64,000 bases of DNA, taken from positions 227,121-291,120 of the forward strand of contig NZ_MCUV01000035.1 of the NCBI RefSeq assembly GCF_002873395.1, given 5' to 3'. The stretch comes from Vibrio sp. 10N.286.49.B3 (GTDB lineage Bacteria > Pseudomonadota > Gammaproteobacteria > Enterobacterales > Vibrionaceae). Below the pieces are notes generated by a model. The model was not told the origin of the DNA and made no database searches. It saw only the letters and a program-made list of their open reading frames with translations. Within the stretch, counting starts at the first letter, position 1; each line of letters begins with the position of its first letter. The translations under genes were made by a program, and so were the position numbers. Shown in pieces: positions 19,551-28,901 of this stretch.

Positions 19551-21485
19551 TTACTCTTTATCAGAGTTTTCTTTTGGCTCTTCATCTGTTTTAGCTTCAA
19601 CATCACTTGCCGCTGCAGGTTCTGCTTTCGCTTTTGATGCAGTATCCAGTTGCTCAGCCCAACCAGCTGGCTCACGGATATCATCTTTACGATCCATCAA
19701 GTCATTAATTTGACCTGCATCGATAGTTTCATATTTCACCAATGCATCTTTCATAGAATGCATGATATCCATATTCTCTTCTAGGATCTTTCTTGCTCTA
19801 TCGTAGTTACGATCAATGATAGTACGAACTTCTTCATCGATTAACTTCGCTGTATCTGCTGAGATATGCTTAGTTTGTGTAACGCTGCGACCTAGGAAAA
19901 CTTCACCTTCATCTTCAGCGTATAGAAGCGGCCCTAATTTCTCAGAGAAGCCCCACTGCGTAACCATTTTACGAGCAATATCGGTTGCACGTTCAATATC
20001 ATTTGAAGCGCCCGTCGATACAAGATCTTTTCCGTAGATGATCTCTTCAGCAAGACGACCACCGTATAGGCTAGAGATCATAGACTCTAAGTGCTGACGG
20101 TTCATACTTACACGATCTTGCTCTGGTAAGTACATTGTCACACCTAAAGCTCGACCACGAGGAATAATCGATACCTTGTAAACTGGATCATGCTCAGGAA
20201 CCAAACGCCCAACAATGGCATGTCCTGCTTCATGGTATGCCGTTGACTCTTTTGTTTCTTCTGAAAGAACCATAGAGCGACGTTCTGCACCCATCATGAT
20301 TTTGTCTTTAGCCAGTTCAAACTCAACCATAGATACATTACGTTTGTCACCACGAGCAGCAAACAGTGCAGCTTCGTTAACTAAGTTAGCTAAGTCAGCA
20401 CCAGAGAAGCCTGGTGTACCACGAGCAATCAGTGACGGTTCTACATCACCTGCAATTGGAACTTTACGCATGTGTACTTTCAGAATTTGCTCACGACCGC
20501 GAACATCTGGTAGACCAACAACAACTTGACGGTCAAAACGACCTGGACGAAGTAGTGCTGGATCAAGTACATCAGGACGGTTGGTTGCAGCAATAACGAT
20601 AACCGCTTCATTACCTTCAAAACCATCCATTTCAACAAGCATTTGGTTTAGTGTTTGCTCACGCTCATCGTGACCACCACCAACACCAGCGCCACGTTGA
20701 CGACCTACTGCATCAATCTCATCGATAAAGATGATACAAGGCGCTGCTTTCTTTGCTTGCTCAAACATGTCACGCACACGAGATGCACCAACACCAACGA
20801 ACATTTCTACAAAGTCAGAACCAGAAATCGTAAAGAACGGAACTTTAGCTTCACCAGCTATCGCTTTAGCAAGTAGCGTTTTACCCGTACCAGGAGGACC
20901 AACCATCAAAACACCCGTTGGGATTTTACCACCGAGCTTCTGGAATCGGCTTGGATCACGTAAGTAATCAACTAGCTCCTTCACATCTTCTTTTGCTTCG
21001 TCACAACCAGCAACATCAGCAAACGTTGTTTTGATTTGTTCTTCACTCATCATACGAGCTTTACTCTTACCAAACGACATAGCACCTTTGCCACCGCCGC
21101 CTTGCATTTGACGCATGAAGAATATCCATACACCAATAAGTAAGATCATCGGGAACCATGAGATAAAGATTGAGCCTAGTAGGCTTTGTTCTTCTGGCGC
21201 AGTTCCTTTTACTTGCACGTTTTGGTTAATAAGGTCATCAAGCAGTTTACTGTCGTAAACCGGCATATAGGTAACAAATTTACCACCACCGCCACGACGG
21301 ACAAATGTGATTTCATTGTTATTAAATTGCGCTTCTTGAATCTGGCCTTGGCCAACTTCCTGTACGAATGTGGTGTAATCGACTGCTTTGCCGTTGCTAT
21401 CACCAGGGCCAAAGCTCTGGAAAACAGACATAAGTACGACAGCAATAACGAGCCACAGAATTAAATTTTTTGCCATGTCACTCAA
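19551..21485 (-). CDS. ftsH: ATP-dependent zinc metalloprotease FtsH
   Basis: Membrane-anchored AAA+ protease that degrades LpxC, sigma-32 and damaged membrane proteins. About 644 aa. Two membrane segments (about 7-24 and 100-120) flank a periplasmic domain. The Walker A motif is GPPGTGKT near 195, Walker B IIFIDEID, the SRH region follows, and the zinc site HEAGH is near 417. The start is ambiguous: TTG 21485 has GAGG eight bases upstream and gives [10 protein letters not shown], as annotated in some relatives; ATG 21476 gives MAKNLIL with only a weak site. Directly downstream of rlmE. The C-terminal tail is Glu/Lys/Ala-rich. Confidence 0.96.
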   Translation of the reverse strand: MSDMAKNLILWLVIAVVLMSVFQSFGPGDSNGKAVDYTTFVQEVGQGQIQEAQFNNNEITFVRRGGGGKFVTYMPVYDSKLLDDLINQNVQVKGTAPEEQSLLGSIFISWFPMILLIGVWIFFMRQMQGGGGKGAMSFGKSKARMMSEEQIKTTFADVAGCDEAKEDVKELVDYLRDPSRFQKLGGKIPTGVLMVGPPGTGKTLLAKAIAGEAKVPFFTISGSDFVEMFVGVGASRVRDMFEQAKKAAPCIIFIDEIDAVGRQRGAGVGGGHDEREQTLNQMLVEMDGFEGNEAVIVIAATNRPDVLDPALLRPGRFDRQVVVGLPDVRGREQILKVHMRKVPIAGDVEPSLIARGTPGFSGADLANLVNEAALFAARGDKRNVSMVEFELAKDKIMMGAERRSMVLSEETKESTAYHEAGHAIVGRLVPEHDPVYKVSIIPRGRALGVTMYLPEQDRVSMNRQHLESMISSLYGGRLAEEIIYGKDLVSTGASNDIERATDIARKMVTQWGFSEKLGPLLYAEDEGEVFLGRSVTQTKHISADTAKLIDEEVRTIIDRNYDRARKILEENMDIMHSMKDALVKYETIDAGQINDLMDRKDDIREPAGWAEQLDTASKAKAEPAAASDVEAKTDEEPKENSDKE

Positions 21486-21562
21486 GGTGTAAGCCTCGCG
21501 ATAACTAATTGTAATTAAAGGTAGGGTACTACAGTTTGTCGGCTGTAGCTACTAGTGTAAAC

Positions 21563-22192
21563 TTAATGTTTGTAGCCTGTCGCTACAATATAAACTTCTC
21601 GAGAGCGAGCTCTTGATGAGTCTGGTTTTCTAATCTTAACAACTTTGAATAGATCACGTACATCTTTCACGTATTGATCAAACCCTTCGCCTTGGAAGAC
21701 TTTCACTACAAAGCTACCATCCTTAGCTAGAACTTGTCGACACATATCCAATGCTAGTTCAACAAGATACATTGCTCTAGGTTGATCGACAGATAAATTT
21801 CCTGCCATGTTTGGAGCCATGTCCGACATCACCACATCAACCATGTCTGGTTGGATACGATTCAGCAATGCATCAAGAACACTTTCTTCTCTGAAATCGC
21901 CTTGTAGGAAGGCAACGCCAGCAATAGAGTCCATTGGTAAAATATCACAAGCGATAACTTGACCGTTATCACCAACAATTTCCGTTGCGTATTGTGACCA
22001 ACCACCAGGAGCAGCGCCTAAATCGACAACTGTCATGCCTGGTTTTAATAATTTATCTTTGTTCTGAATCTCTTCAATTTTGAAAATAGCACGTGAACGA
22101 TAGCCTCTTTTTTTGGCTTCATTTACATATTTATCATCAAGATGCTCTTTCAGCCAACGGCCTGAACTCGCGGAGTGTTTCGGTTTACTCAT
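21563..22192 (-). CDS. rlmE: 23S rRNA 2'-O-methyltransferase (U2552)
   Basis: Heat-shock methyltransferase FtsJ/RrmJ that modifies U2552 in the A-loop of 23S rRNA. 209 aa, identical in length to E. coli. The SAM-binding motif is [13 protein letters not shown] near 57; the K-D-K-E catalytic set is represented by Lys near 38, DMAPNM, VVKVFQG and SREVY. It is cotranscribed with ftsH (77 bases between the genes), preceded by a heat-shock-type promoter at 22250-22276, and divergent from yhbY. Confidence 0.96.
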   Translation of the reverse strand: MSKPKHSASSGRWLKEHLDDKYVNEAKKRGYRSRAIFKIEEIQNKDKLLKPGMTVVDLGAAPGGWSQYATEIVGDNGQVIACDILPMDSIAGVAFLQGDFREESVLDALLNRIQPDMVDVVMSDMAPNMAGNLSVDQPRAMYLVELALDMCRQVLAKDGSFVVKVFQGEGFDQYVKDVRDLFKVVKIRKPDSSRARSREVYIVATGYKH

Positions 22193-22249
22193 AGGATTCC
22201 TAACTCAATGGATAACATCAATACTGAATAAATTATAGTCTTCAGGAAT

Positions 22250-22276
22250 AGATGGCGCTAAAATAGGTTTTTTCAA
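22250..22276 (-). promoter_or_regulatory. Candidate sigma-32 heat-shock promoter for rlmE-ftsH
   Basis: TTGAAA (22271-22276) and CGCCATCT (22250-22257) are 13 bases apart on the minus strand, close to the sigma-32 consensus CTTGAAA and CCCCATNT (one mismatch in the -10). The E. coli rrmJ-ftsH operon is known to be sigma-32 controlled. Confidence 0.6.
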
Positions 22277-22305
22277 CCCTTATAATAAAGAAAATTGGCC
22301 GCGTA

Positions 22306-22602
22306 ATGAACCTAAGTACAAAACAAAAGCAGCATCTAAAGGGCCTAGCTCACAGTTTAAAACCTGTTGTGCTAATGGGCGCAAATGGACTTACTGAAGC
22401 TGTTCTAGCGGAAATCATCATTGCTCTTGATCATCATGAACTGATTAAAATTAAGATCGCTTCTGAAGACCGCGAAACTAAACAATTGATTATCGAAGCA
22501 ATTGTTCGTGAAACTGGTGCTGAAAAAGTACAAACTATTGGTAAAACTTTAGTACTTTTCCGTCAGTCTGAACAGCGTAAAATCGAAATTCCACGTAAGT
22601 AA
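22306..22602 (+). CDS. yhbY: CRM-domain RNA-binding protein YhbY
   Basis: A 98-aa single-domain protein of the CRM family that associates with pre-50S ribosomal particles. The family motif GxxG is seen in LMGANGLTEAVLAEI, and the fold spans the whole protein. It is divergent from rlmE across a 113-base gap and convergent with greA. A TATAAT at 22281-22286 lies in the right place for a -10, without a clear -35. The ribosome-binding site is weak. Role in assembly is inferred from homologues. Confidence 0.93.
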   Translation: MNLSTKQKQHLKGLAHSLKPVVLMGANGLTEAVLAEIIIALDHHELIKIKIASEDRETKQLIIEAIVRETGAEKVQTIGKTLVLFRQSEQRKIEIPRK

Positions 22603-22679
22603 TTATCGATTTATTGACTCAATGTTATAGCCCGATAAAAACGTATCTAGTTACATTTTATCTGGTTAACTTTGAATAG

Positions 22680-22707
22680 AAAAGGCCGCATTTTTGCGGC
22701 CTTTTTT
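22680..22707. terminator. Bidirectional terminator between yhbY and greA
   Basis: AAAGGCCGC pairs with GCGGCCTTT around ATTTTT, followed by a T-run on the plus strand and a preceding A-run usable on the minus strand. It sits between two convergent genes. Confidence 0.92.
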
Positions 22708-22744
22708 GTTGAAGATGCTTATCTTCTCATATCAAAACTAGAAC

Positions 22745-23218
22745 TTAAATGTAGTCTACTTTATCAATTTCAAACTCTTTATCACCGCCTGGAGTGCTGA
22801 TAATAACTTCATCACCTTCCATTTTACCCACTAAACCACGAGCAATTGGCGAGCTAACAGAGATTCGACCTTCTTTAATATTAGCTTCATCTTCTGCAAC
22901 GATTTGGTATTTCACTTCTTCATCAGTATCAATATCAATAAGTGTTACTGTGGTACCAAAAATCACTTTGCCTGTATTTTCCATCTGGCTAACATCAATA
23001 ATATGCGCTACAGATAGTTTGTATTCGATATCACGAATTTGTGCTTCACAGATACCCTGCTCTTCACGTGCAGCATGGTACTCAGCATTTTCTTTTAAGT
23101 CGCCTAATTCGCGAGCTTCACCAATTGCAGCTGAGATAATTGGGCGTAGCTTTAATAAGCGATCTAATTCTTCACGTAGCAAACCTTCGCCACGTACTGT
23201 CATTGGAACTTTTTCCAT
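22745..23218 (-). CDS. greA: Transcription elongation factor GreA
   Basis: Rescues backtracked RNA polymerase by stimulating transcript cleavage. 157 aa from ATG 23218, which gives [10 protein letters not shown], the conserved N-terminus, with GAGG seven bases upstream; the frame extends to 23236 without support. The N-terminal coiled coil (about 10-75) has the acidic tip pair within [17 protein letters not shown]. The C-terminal globular domain ends in [16 protein letters not shown] small hairpin (TGCCAA/TTGGCA, 23231-23251) lies immediately upstream of its ribosome-binding site and could tune expression. Confidence 0.96.
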   Translation of the reverse strand: MEKVPMTVRGEGLLREELDRLLKLRPIISAAIGEARELGDLKENAEYHAAREEQGICEAQIRDIEYKLSVAHIIDVSQMENTGKVIFGTTVTLIDIDTDEEVKYQIVAEDEANIKEGRISVSSPIARGLVGKMEGDEVIISTPGGDKEFEIDKVDYI

Positions 23219-23378
23219 TTTAAACCTCGATGCCAATATTTTCTTTTGGCAATAATAATCCCCAACCTAAGTTAGGATGTGAATAAGTAATTTCGTATAG
23301 CTCTAGTCTAAACAAACTTATCCGCTAAATCACCATAATTCATATTTATAGGATCGATATATAAATCACCACCGGAAC

Positions 23379-23402
23379 AATCAGTGATCGCGATCACTGA
23401 TT
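23379..23402. promoter_or_regulatory. 24-bp perfect palindrome, CRP-like, between greA and ompU
   Basis: The two 12-base halves (AATCAGTGATCG and its complement) meet with no spacer. The core GTGA-TCGCGA-TCAC fits the CRP consensus TGTGA-N6-TCACA at every core base except the outermost pair. On the minus strand a TATATA about 20 bases downstream would place the site near -40 of a greA promoter; it is about 360 bases from ompU. Confidence 0.6.
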
Positions 23403-23754
23403 TAGCTTTTCAACTTGATGGCATTTTAATCTCTTTAATAAAAACTTATAAAACACACCGTTATTTATAAAAATATCAATTCGTAAAATATCTTTATCTA
23501 TCATGATTTTGATATTTTAAAACGGTCAATAAAACAGTGTTCGAAAATCGTTTTATATGATTTTACTAACGAGTAAGGAACTTTCTCAGTGACAATATTT
23601 TCACTGTAAAACGTGACCTTGAGCTCTTTATTACTGGTCTCCTGTAAAGCAAGTGATAAATATTATACCGATCTCAAACTTACGTTTAAGAGTATCCATC
23701 ATGAGAAAATCTCATGTTTAAAAATTTATGGACAATAAATTAGGACTGATCAAA
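23403..23754 (+). promoter_or_regulatory. ompU upstream region and leader
   Basis: About 350 A/T-rich bases with no gene. A plausible -10 (TATTAT/TATACC) lies at about 23660-23670 and TTGAGC at about 23617. A perfect CATGAGA/TCTCATG hairpin at 23700-23716 sits in the leader 40 bases before the porin ATG. Porin genes in enterics and vibrios are targets of small RNAs and of ToxR or OmpR; no specific site could be assigned. Confidence 0.4.
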
Positions 23755-24708
23755 ATGAAAAAAACAGTAATTGCTCTAACTGTAGCAGCGGCGGCTTTAA
23801 CAACAGGTGCGAATGCAGCTGAAGTTTACAATAAAGATGGCAACACACTAAGCATCGGTGGTCGTGCTGAATTCCGTGGCGACTTTGGTGGTACTGAAAG
23901 TGGTGATAAAATTGACGGCACAATGGATAACAAAAGCCGCTTTCGTCTAAACGTGGGTGGTACAACACAAATCACTGACAATCTATCAGGTATTGGTTTC
24001 TACGAAGCAGAGCAAACTGTAAAATCATCGGGTGATAATGATGCTGAATCAAGCTTCAATCAACGTTACCTATTTGCTGGTTTACAAGGTGATTTCGGTG
24101 CTGTAACTTTTGGTCGTCAAGACACTGCAGCTGTACAAGTCTCTCAAATGTCGGACACGACGACTTACACAGGTGCACAAAAAGGCTTTATCGCAGCAAG
24201 TAATGAACAAATCAACAATACGATTGCTTACTCTGGTGAGTTCCTTAACGCTTTAACCGTTAAAGCGAGCTACATTGCTGGTAGTGAAAAAGATACTGAT
24301 GGCTATGGTATTTCTGCTATCTACCGTCTACCTATGGGTCTAGGCTTTGGTCTTGGTTACTCTGCAGGTGAAAACGATGATAACGCAACGATTGTTGGTG
24401 TTAATTACGATGTTGACGCATTCTTCCTAGGTGCGACTTACACCGGTGGTGACATCGATAAAAATAATGACTTTAAAGGTGTAGAATTATCAGGTAAGTA
24501 CTATGTAAACAATGAGTTTACAGTAATGGCCGCTTATCAGAAAAATAAAGCTGAAGAATCTGCATCACCAACTGAACGCACTGAGTTTGTAGAAATTGCA
24601 GCAGACTACGCTTTCAACAGCACTCTTAATTCTTACGTTGCTTACCGCCTAGACAATGAAAGCGGTCATGATAACTCACTACGTTTAGGTCTAATGTACG
24701 CATTCTAA
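23755..24708 (+). CDS. ompU: OmpU-type general outer-membrane porin
   Basis: A trimeric beta-barrel porin of 317 aa. The start is ATG 23755 (MKKTVIALTV), with TAGGA nine bases upstream; an earlier in-frame ATG at 23728 has no ribosome-binding site. The signal peptide ends at TGANA before AEVYNKDG. The mature protein begins with the porin motif NTLSIGGRAEFRGDF, contains the typical QRYLFAGLQGDFGAVTFGRQD strand-loop, and ends LRLGLMYAF with the terminal Phe needed for Bam assembly. Its position after greA equals V. cholerae ompU (VC0633, from memory). Acidic loops suggest cation preference; this is inference. Confidence 0.88.
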   Translation: MKKTVIALTVAAAALTTGANAAEVYNKDGNTLSIGGRAEFRGDFGGTESGDKIDGTMDNKSRFRLNVGGTTQITDNLSGIGFYEAEQTVKSSGDNDAESSFNQRYLFAGLQGDFGAVTFGRQDTAAVQVSQMSDTTTYTGAQKGFIAASNEQINNTIAYSGEFLNALTVKASYIAGSEKDTDGYGISAIYRLPMGLGFGLGYSAGENDDNATIVGVNYDVDAFFLGATYTGGDIDKNNDFKGVELSGKYYVNNEFTVMAAYQKNKAEESASPTERTEFVEIAADYAFNSTLNSYVAYRLDNESGHDNSLRLGLMYAF

Positions 24709-24732
24709 TCCTAATTTAAAGTAGTGATAAAA

Positions 24733-24762
24733 AAGAGTATCAAGTTGATGCTCTTTTTTTTT
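24733..24762 (+). terminator. Terminator of the porin gene
   Basis: GAGTATCA pairs with TGATGCTC (one G-U pair) around AGT, followed by nine Ts, 25 bases past the stop. Confidence 0.9.
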
Positions 24763-24836
24763 ATCTCGAAATTTAATTTCACAATGTTTATTGAGAGTTG
24801 CTATGCTAAGTTTTTAACTGGTCACTTGCTAACACT

Positions 24837-26282
24837 ATGTCTATGAAGTTTTTTTCTTTATTGTTGTCATTATCTCTCATCATGATGCCTTCTTTGTTGC
24901 TATCAAATAGCGTACAAGCTAATGACACTCTACCCTCAAACATCAAGCAGCACCTTCCTACTGGCAGCCGTAACAGTATCTTACTGCAACCTGTTAATGC
25001 TTCAGATCTTCAAGTAACTGAAAGTAATAGACAACTTTTTCCGCCAGCAAGCACATTAAAACTGGTCACGGCACTGGCTGCAAAGCTTGCTCTTGAGGAT
25101 AGTTTTCACTATTCAACCCAGTTAAAAAAACAGGGCTCAGATATCATTATCCACTTTAGTGGCGATCCTACGTTAAGTCGTAATGACCTAAAAAAACTGC
25201 TCTCCCAATTAGCCAAAACGAACAATAACACCATCAAAGGGGATTTATGGCTCGATAATCGTGCTTTTAGTGGCTACGAACGCGCACCAGGCTGGCCTTG
25301 GGATATATTAGGTGTTTGCTATAGTGCGCCATCAAGTGCGATTACATTGGAGCACAACTGCGTTCAAGGCTCCTTATACAGTAACAACAATGGCACGACT
25401 CGTGTCCACGTCCCTAAACACCAACCGATAGAAGTGACCAGTAAAGTAACAGCGGTAAGCAGGAAGCAGCAGCAAGATAAAATGTGTGATTTAGACTTAT
25501 CAGCGGGAGCAGATAATCATTACCATCTTTCTGGTTGCATGATAAAACGAGAAAAACCTCTACCGTTAAAGTTTGCTGTCCAAGATACTGCGCAATATAC
25601 ATCACAAGTCATTACTGCTCTTTTGCAAGAGTTGAATATTCGCTTAACCGGTAGTATTAAGGTTGGTGCACCCAACAATAAAGCCAAAATAAATACACTT
25701 GCCCAGCATCACTCTGACTCATTACACACTCTTTTGATCAAAATGCTCCAACAATCTGACAATCTCATTGCTGATAACCTCACAAAAACACTGGGAGCAC
25801 ATTACTTCAATCAACCGGGAAGCTTTACCAATGGTAGTGCAGCGATCAAAGCGATTTTATTAGAGCAGGCTCAGATTGATTTATCGCAAGCACAAATCGT
25901 TGATGGCTCTGGGTTATCACGTAGTAATCGTATGAGTAGCCACCAGATGGCACAAGTTCTACGTTATATATGGCAGCACGATAAGCAATTAAATCTAGTG
26001 AGTGCGATGCCCACTGCTGGTATCAATGGCACTTTACGTTATCGACCAAGTATGCGAAAGGCGCCAATAAAAGGGCAAATTATGGCTAAGAGTGGATCAT
26101 TATATGGCAGCTATAATATGGCAGGATTTGGGCTAGATGAGAAAGGACAACCTTCGACGCTATTTGTGCAATTTGTTAGTGACTACTTCCCGTCCAATAG
26201 CACAAGCAATACATCCAATATTGCCCCTATCACTTCGTTTGAAATCGATTTTTATCAAGCGATTATCAAGCAGAGTAAGTAA
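24837..26282 (+). CDS. dacB: D-alanyl-D-alanine carboxypeptidase/endopeptidase (PBP4, S13 family)
   Basis: Periplasmic penicillin-binding protein that trims or cleaves peptidoglycan cross-links; 481 aa (E. coli 477). A signal peptide ends after about residue 29 (VQAN). The three active-site motifs are STLK with nucleophile Ser72 and Lys75, SDN in the QQSDNLIADN segment, and KSG in MAKSGSLYG, where the E. coli motif is KTG. The large insert between the first two motifs that marks the S13 family is present. No clear ribosome-binding site precedes ATG 24837. The gene is convergent with mgtE. Confidence 0.94.
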   Translation: MSMKFFSLLLSLSLIMMPSLLLSNSVQANDTLPSNIKQHLPTGSRNSILLQPVNASDLQVTESNRQLFPPASTLKLVTALAAKLALEDSFHYSTQLKKQGSDIIIHFSGDPTLSRNDLKKLLSQLAKTNNNTIKGDLWLDNRAFSGYERAPGWPWDILGVCYSAPSSAITLEHNCVQGSLYSNNNGTTRVHVPKHQPIEVTSKVTAVSRKQQQDKMCDLDLSAGADNHYHLSGCMIKREKPLPLKFAVQDTAQYTSQVITALLQELNIRLTGSIKVGAPNNKAKINTLAQHHSDSLHTLLIKMLQQSDNLIADNLTKTLGAHYFNQPGSFTNGSAAIKAILLEQAQIDLSQAQIVDGSGLSRSNRMSSHQMAQVLRYIWQHDKQLNLVSAMPTAGINGTLRYRPSMRKAPIKGQIMAKSGSLYGSYNMAGFGLDEKGQPSTLFVQFVSDYFPSNSTSNTSNIAPITSFEIDFYQAIIKQSK

Positions 26283-26294
26283 GATTTGTTAGTC

Positions 26295-26334
26295 ATTAGC
26301 AATGTGCCTGCATTGTTGCATTCACATTGCTAAT
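26295..26334. terminator. 12-bp inverted repeat between dacB and mgtE
   Basis: ATTAGCAATGTG and its exact complement enclose a 16-base loop in the 83-base gap between convergent genes. Lacks a U-tract on both strands. It is probably a bidirectional transcript-end hairpin, of the same type as 4015-4042. Confidence 0.5.
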
Positions 26335-26365
26335 ATCCTCATTACTATCCGTTTTATTGCTCTAT

Positions 26366-27214
26366 CTAGCTTAAGCCTAAGAAGTGATTAACCACGGTAA
26401 AGTAGATCCACATACCCGATATATCGACAATAGAGGCGAGCACAGGGCTAACGAGTACAGCAGGGTCAAATCGACAAGCTCGCGCTAAAATAGGCAAAAC
26501 ACCACCTAACGTCGTCGATATCATCACCTGTATGAACAGTGCCGTCGCAATTGAAAAAGCAATAATGTTGATATCGAAGCCACCTGTCGAGGTGTTATCA
26601 CTAAAAAAGAGAATACGCCCAACCATCACTAATGCGATAGATAAAGCCAAGCCAACCGCAATGCGGGCCTCTTTCCATAGTACCAATAACCACTGACGCT
26701 TTTTAAGCTCTCCAGTCGCTAACGCCCGTATTACCAATGTGGCAGCTTGCGTACCAGTATTACCACCAGCAGCGGCAATGACGGGCATATAGATCGCCAA
26801 TAAAACCAACTGACTCAATGTATCTTCATATTGAGCAATAATCAGCCCCGAAACGATACCTAATAGTGCTAGTAATACAATCCAGCCAACACGCTGCTTA
26901 AAGTGTTCAAATACGCTGGTTGATAAGTAGCTCAACCCTGTTTCCGCTTCTGATCGAATAAAGCCTAACTGGTGAGCAAAATGGCGCGCTCTTTTGTCAA
27001 ACCCTTGCAATTCTAACTGTGAAAGCAAAGTGTGCACGTAACCGACCCGGCAATAATTCAAAACCCCAACAGCCTCTTCAATAGGCATGACGGTGAGTAA
27101 ATGTATTTGATGTTCAAGTTCGTATTGTAAAAAAGCATTGGTGGCTGCCACAATTTCTGCATCAGAAAATGTTGTCGCACCGTGTGTTATTGTTGCAGTG
27201 TTCATTACCGTCAT
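26366..27214 (-). CDS. Short MgtE-type divalent cation transporter lacking CBS domains
   Basis: A 282-aa inner-membrane protein. The C-terminal half (about 120-280) matches the MgtE membrane domain with five helices; the segment PVIAAAGGNTGTQAATLVIRALA is the MgtE pore signature. Full-length MgtE is about 450 aa with an N domain and two CBS domains that sense Mg2+; here only a short stretch remotely like the N domain (about 15-100) precedes the membrane part. The start is ATG 27214, which has GGGAG seven bases upstream; the frame runs back to 27235. Transport of Mg2+ or Co2+ is likely, but gating by the usual CBS dimer is impossible. It follows tyrS after a terminator and a 280-base leader. 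Confidence 0.85.
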   Translation of the reverse strand: MTVMNTATITHGATTFSDAEIVAATNAFLQYELEHQIHLLTVMPIEEAVGVLNYCRVGYVHTLLSQLELQGFDKRARHFAHQLGFIRSEAETGLSYLSTSVFEHFKQRVGWIVLLALLGIVSGLIIAQYEDTLSQLVLLAIYMPVIAAAGGNTGTQAATLVIRALATGELKKRQWLLVLWKEARIAVGLALSIALVMVGRILFFSDNTSTGGFDINIIAFSIATALFIQVMISTTLGGVLPILARACRFDPAVLVSPVLASIVDISGMWIYFTVVNHFLGLS

Positions 27215-27531
27215 GGCGAATCTCCCGATTGGCAAAGGTAACGACCATCATAAAACCACCACTCTATTCTTAATGAATACAGCGATTATTTTATCTAAAT
27301 AAGAAATGTGAGGAGATAATAAGGGGAAGTGTAAAAATAAAACATCCCTACCAACTAAAGGTAGGAAATTATGCCAATACCAATAGTCGACTATATCGCT
27401 CTATTTACCTGATTTACCCAGCAACTGGGAGGATGGTCGGTATTGTTCATAAAAAAGCTCCAAAAAACTGCCAAAATGTGCAGCGCACGTATAGTAGCAA
27501 ACTCTCAATTTAATTGCGTCAATTTTTCCAT
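27215..27531 (-). promoter_or_regulatory. Structured leader upstream of short mgtE
   Basis: No gene is seen. On the minus strand the region holds CCCAG/CTGGG (27417-27429), a 12-bp palindrome ATAGTCGACTAT (27383-27394) and CCTACC/GGTAGG (27347-27365) followed by T-rich sequence. It could be a cis-regulatory leader sensing Mg2+ or a transcript attenuator. It does not match an M-box or mgtA leader that I recognise. Confidence 0.35.
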
Positions 27532-27560
27532 AAAAAAAAGGCATCTTTCGACACCTTTTT
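27532..27560 (-). terminator. Intrinsic terminator of tyrS
   Basis: On the minus strand AAAAGGTGTC pairs with GATGCCTTTT (two G-U pairs) around a GAAA tetraloop, followed by a T8 run, 25 bases past the stop. Confidence 0.9.
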
Positions 27561-27584
27561 ATTCATCATAAGAATGCACTATTG

Positions 27585-28772
27585 TTATTTAATAGTGATA
27601 CGAGCAAATTTACGCTTACCAACTTGATAAACAGCAGTACCTGCCGCTGGAATCAACTTGCTATCTTCAATCTTCTCGCCTTCAATTTTTGCTGCGCCTT
27701 GTTTGATCATACGCATAGCATCAGATGTTGAGTTAACTAGACCCGCTTCTTTTAGTAAGTTTGCAATCGCAATACCCGCTTCAAATTCAAACTCAGGCAT
27801 TTCTTCTGGCATCGCACCTTTTTGGAAACGATTAATAAACTCTTGCTCTGCTGCATCAGCGTCTGCTTGAGTGTGGAAGCGTGCAATGATCTCTTTAGCT
27901 AATAAGATCTTAACATCACGAGGGTTTTTACCCGCTTCAATATCAGCTTTGAACTGAGCAATTTCAGCTAAAGGACGGAAAGAAAGCAACTCGTAGTAGC
28001 TCCACATCAATACATCAGAGATAGACATGATTTTACCAAACATTTCGCTTGGAGCTTCACTTACACCAATGTAGTTATGTGCTGATTTTGACATTTTCTT
28101 TTCGCCATCAAGGCCAACAAGAAGAGGCATCATCAATACACACTGTGGTTTTTGACCGTGTGCTTTTTGCAGTTCACGACCCATAAGTAGGTTAAACTTC
28201 TGGTCAGTACCACCAAGCTCTACGTCTGTTTCCATTGCAACTGAATCATAGCCTTGCAGTAAAGGGTACATGAATTCATGAATCGCAATTGGCTGATTAC
28301 CCGCATAACGCTTTTTAAAGTCATCACGCTCAAGCATACGAGCAACAGTTTGGTTTGAAGCCAGACGGATCATACCAGCAGCGCCTAATTGATCTAACCA
28401 CTCTGAGTTAAATTGAATTTTCGTTTTTGCTGGATCTAAAATTTTGAAAACCTGCTGCTTGTACGTTTCTGCATTCGCTAGCACGTCTTCTTTTGTTAGA
28501 GGTGGACGCGTCGTGTTTTTGCCTGACGGATCACCAACCATACCGGTAAAATCACCGATTAGGAATGTTACTTCATGACCAAGATCTTGGAATTGACGTA
28601 ACTTATTAAGAATAACAGTATGACCAAGGTGGATATCAGGAGCGGTTGGATCGGCACCTAATTTAATACGTAAAGGTCGATTTTCTTTTAATTTAGCAAT
28701 AAGTTCATCTTCTGGAATTAATTCTTCCACGCCACGTTTGATCTCAGCTAGTGCTGCTTCAATGCTCGCCAT
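27585..28772 (-). CDS. tyrS: Tyrosyl-tRNA synthetase
   Basis: Charges tRNA-Tyr; class I synthetase of 395 aa. The HIGH-type motif is HLGH at residues 48-51 and the KMSKS loop is at about 226-230. A C-terminal S4-like RNA-binding domain spans about 330-395 ([24 protein letters not shown]). The length and the [17 protein letters not shown] context fit the shorter TyrRS group found in vibrios rather than the 424-aa E. coli enzyme. It is divergent from the M23 peptidase gene across 129 bases and terminated well before mgtE. Confidence 0.96.
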   Translation of the reverse strand: MASIEAALAEIKRGVEELIPEDELIAKLKENRPLRIKLGADPTAPDIHLGHTVILNKLRQFQDLGHEVTFLIGDFTGMVGDPSGKNTTRPPLTKEDVLANAETYKQQVFKILDPAKTKIQFNSEWLDQLGAAGMIRLASNQTVARMLERDDFKKRYAGNQPIAIHEFMYPLLQGYDSVAMETDVELGGTDQKFNLLMGRELQKAHGQKPQCVLMMPLLVGLDGEKKMSKSAHNYIGVSEAPSEMFGKIMSISDVLMWSYYELLSFRPLAEIAQFKADIEAGKNPRDVKILLAKEIIARFHTQADADAAEQEFINRFQKGAMPEEMPEFEFEAGIAIANLLKEAGLVNSTSDAMRMIKQGAAKIEGEKIEDSKLIPAAGTAVYQVGKRKFARITIK

Positions 28773-28901
28773 TCTTGTTCACTCCCACAGATTTGGCAAA
28801 AATATAATAATTTCCCATCTTACTTGAATAGCGATGTGTTTTGAAACCAGTTAGACTGTTCCGCACTTTATTTTCATCATTTTTATAGAACGAATCTGCA
28901 C

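Noticed and set aside
26366..27214. Frameshifted remnant of a full-length MgtE.
   Set aside because: The upstream bases on the same strand have no CBS-coding frame, and a good start site with GGGAG exists, so this looks like an intact short protein.
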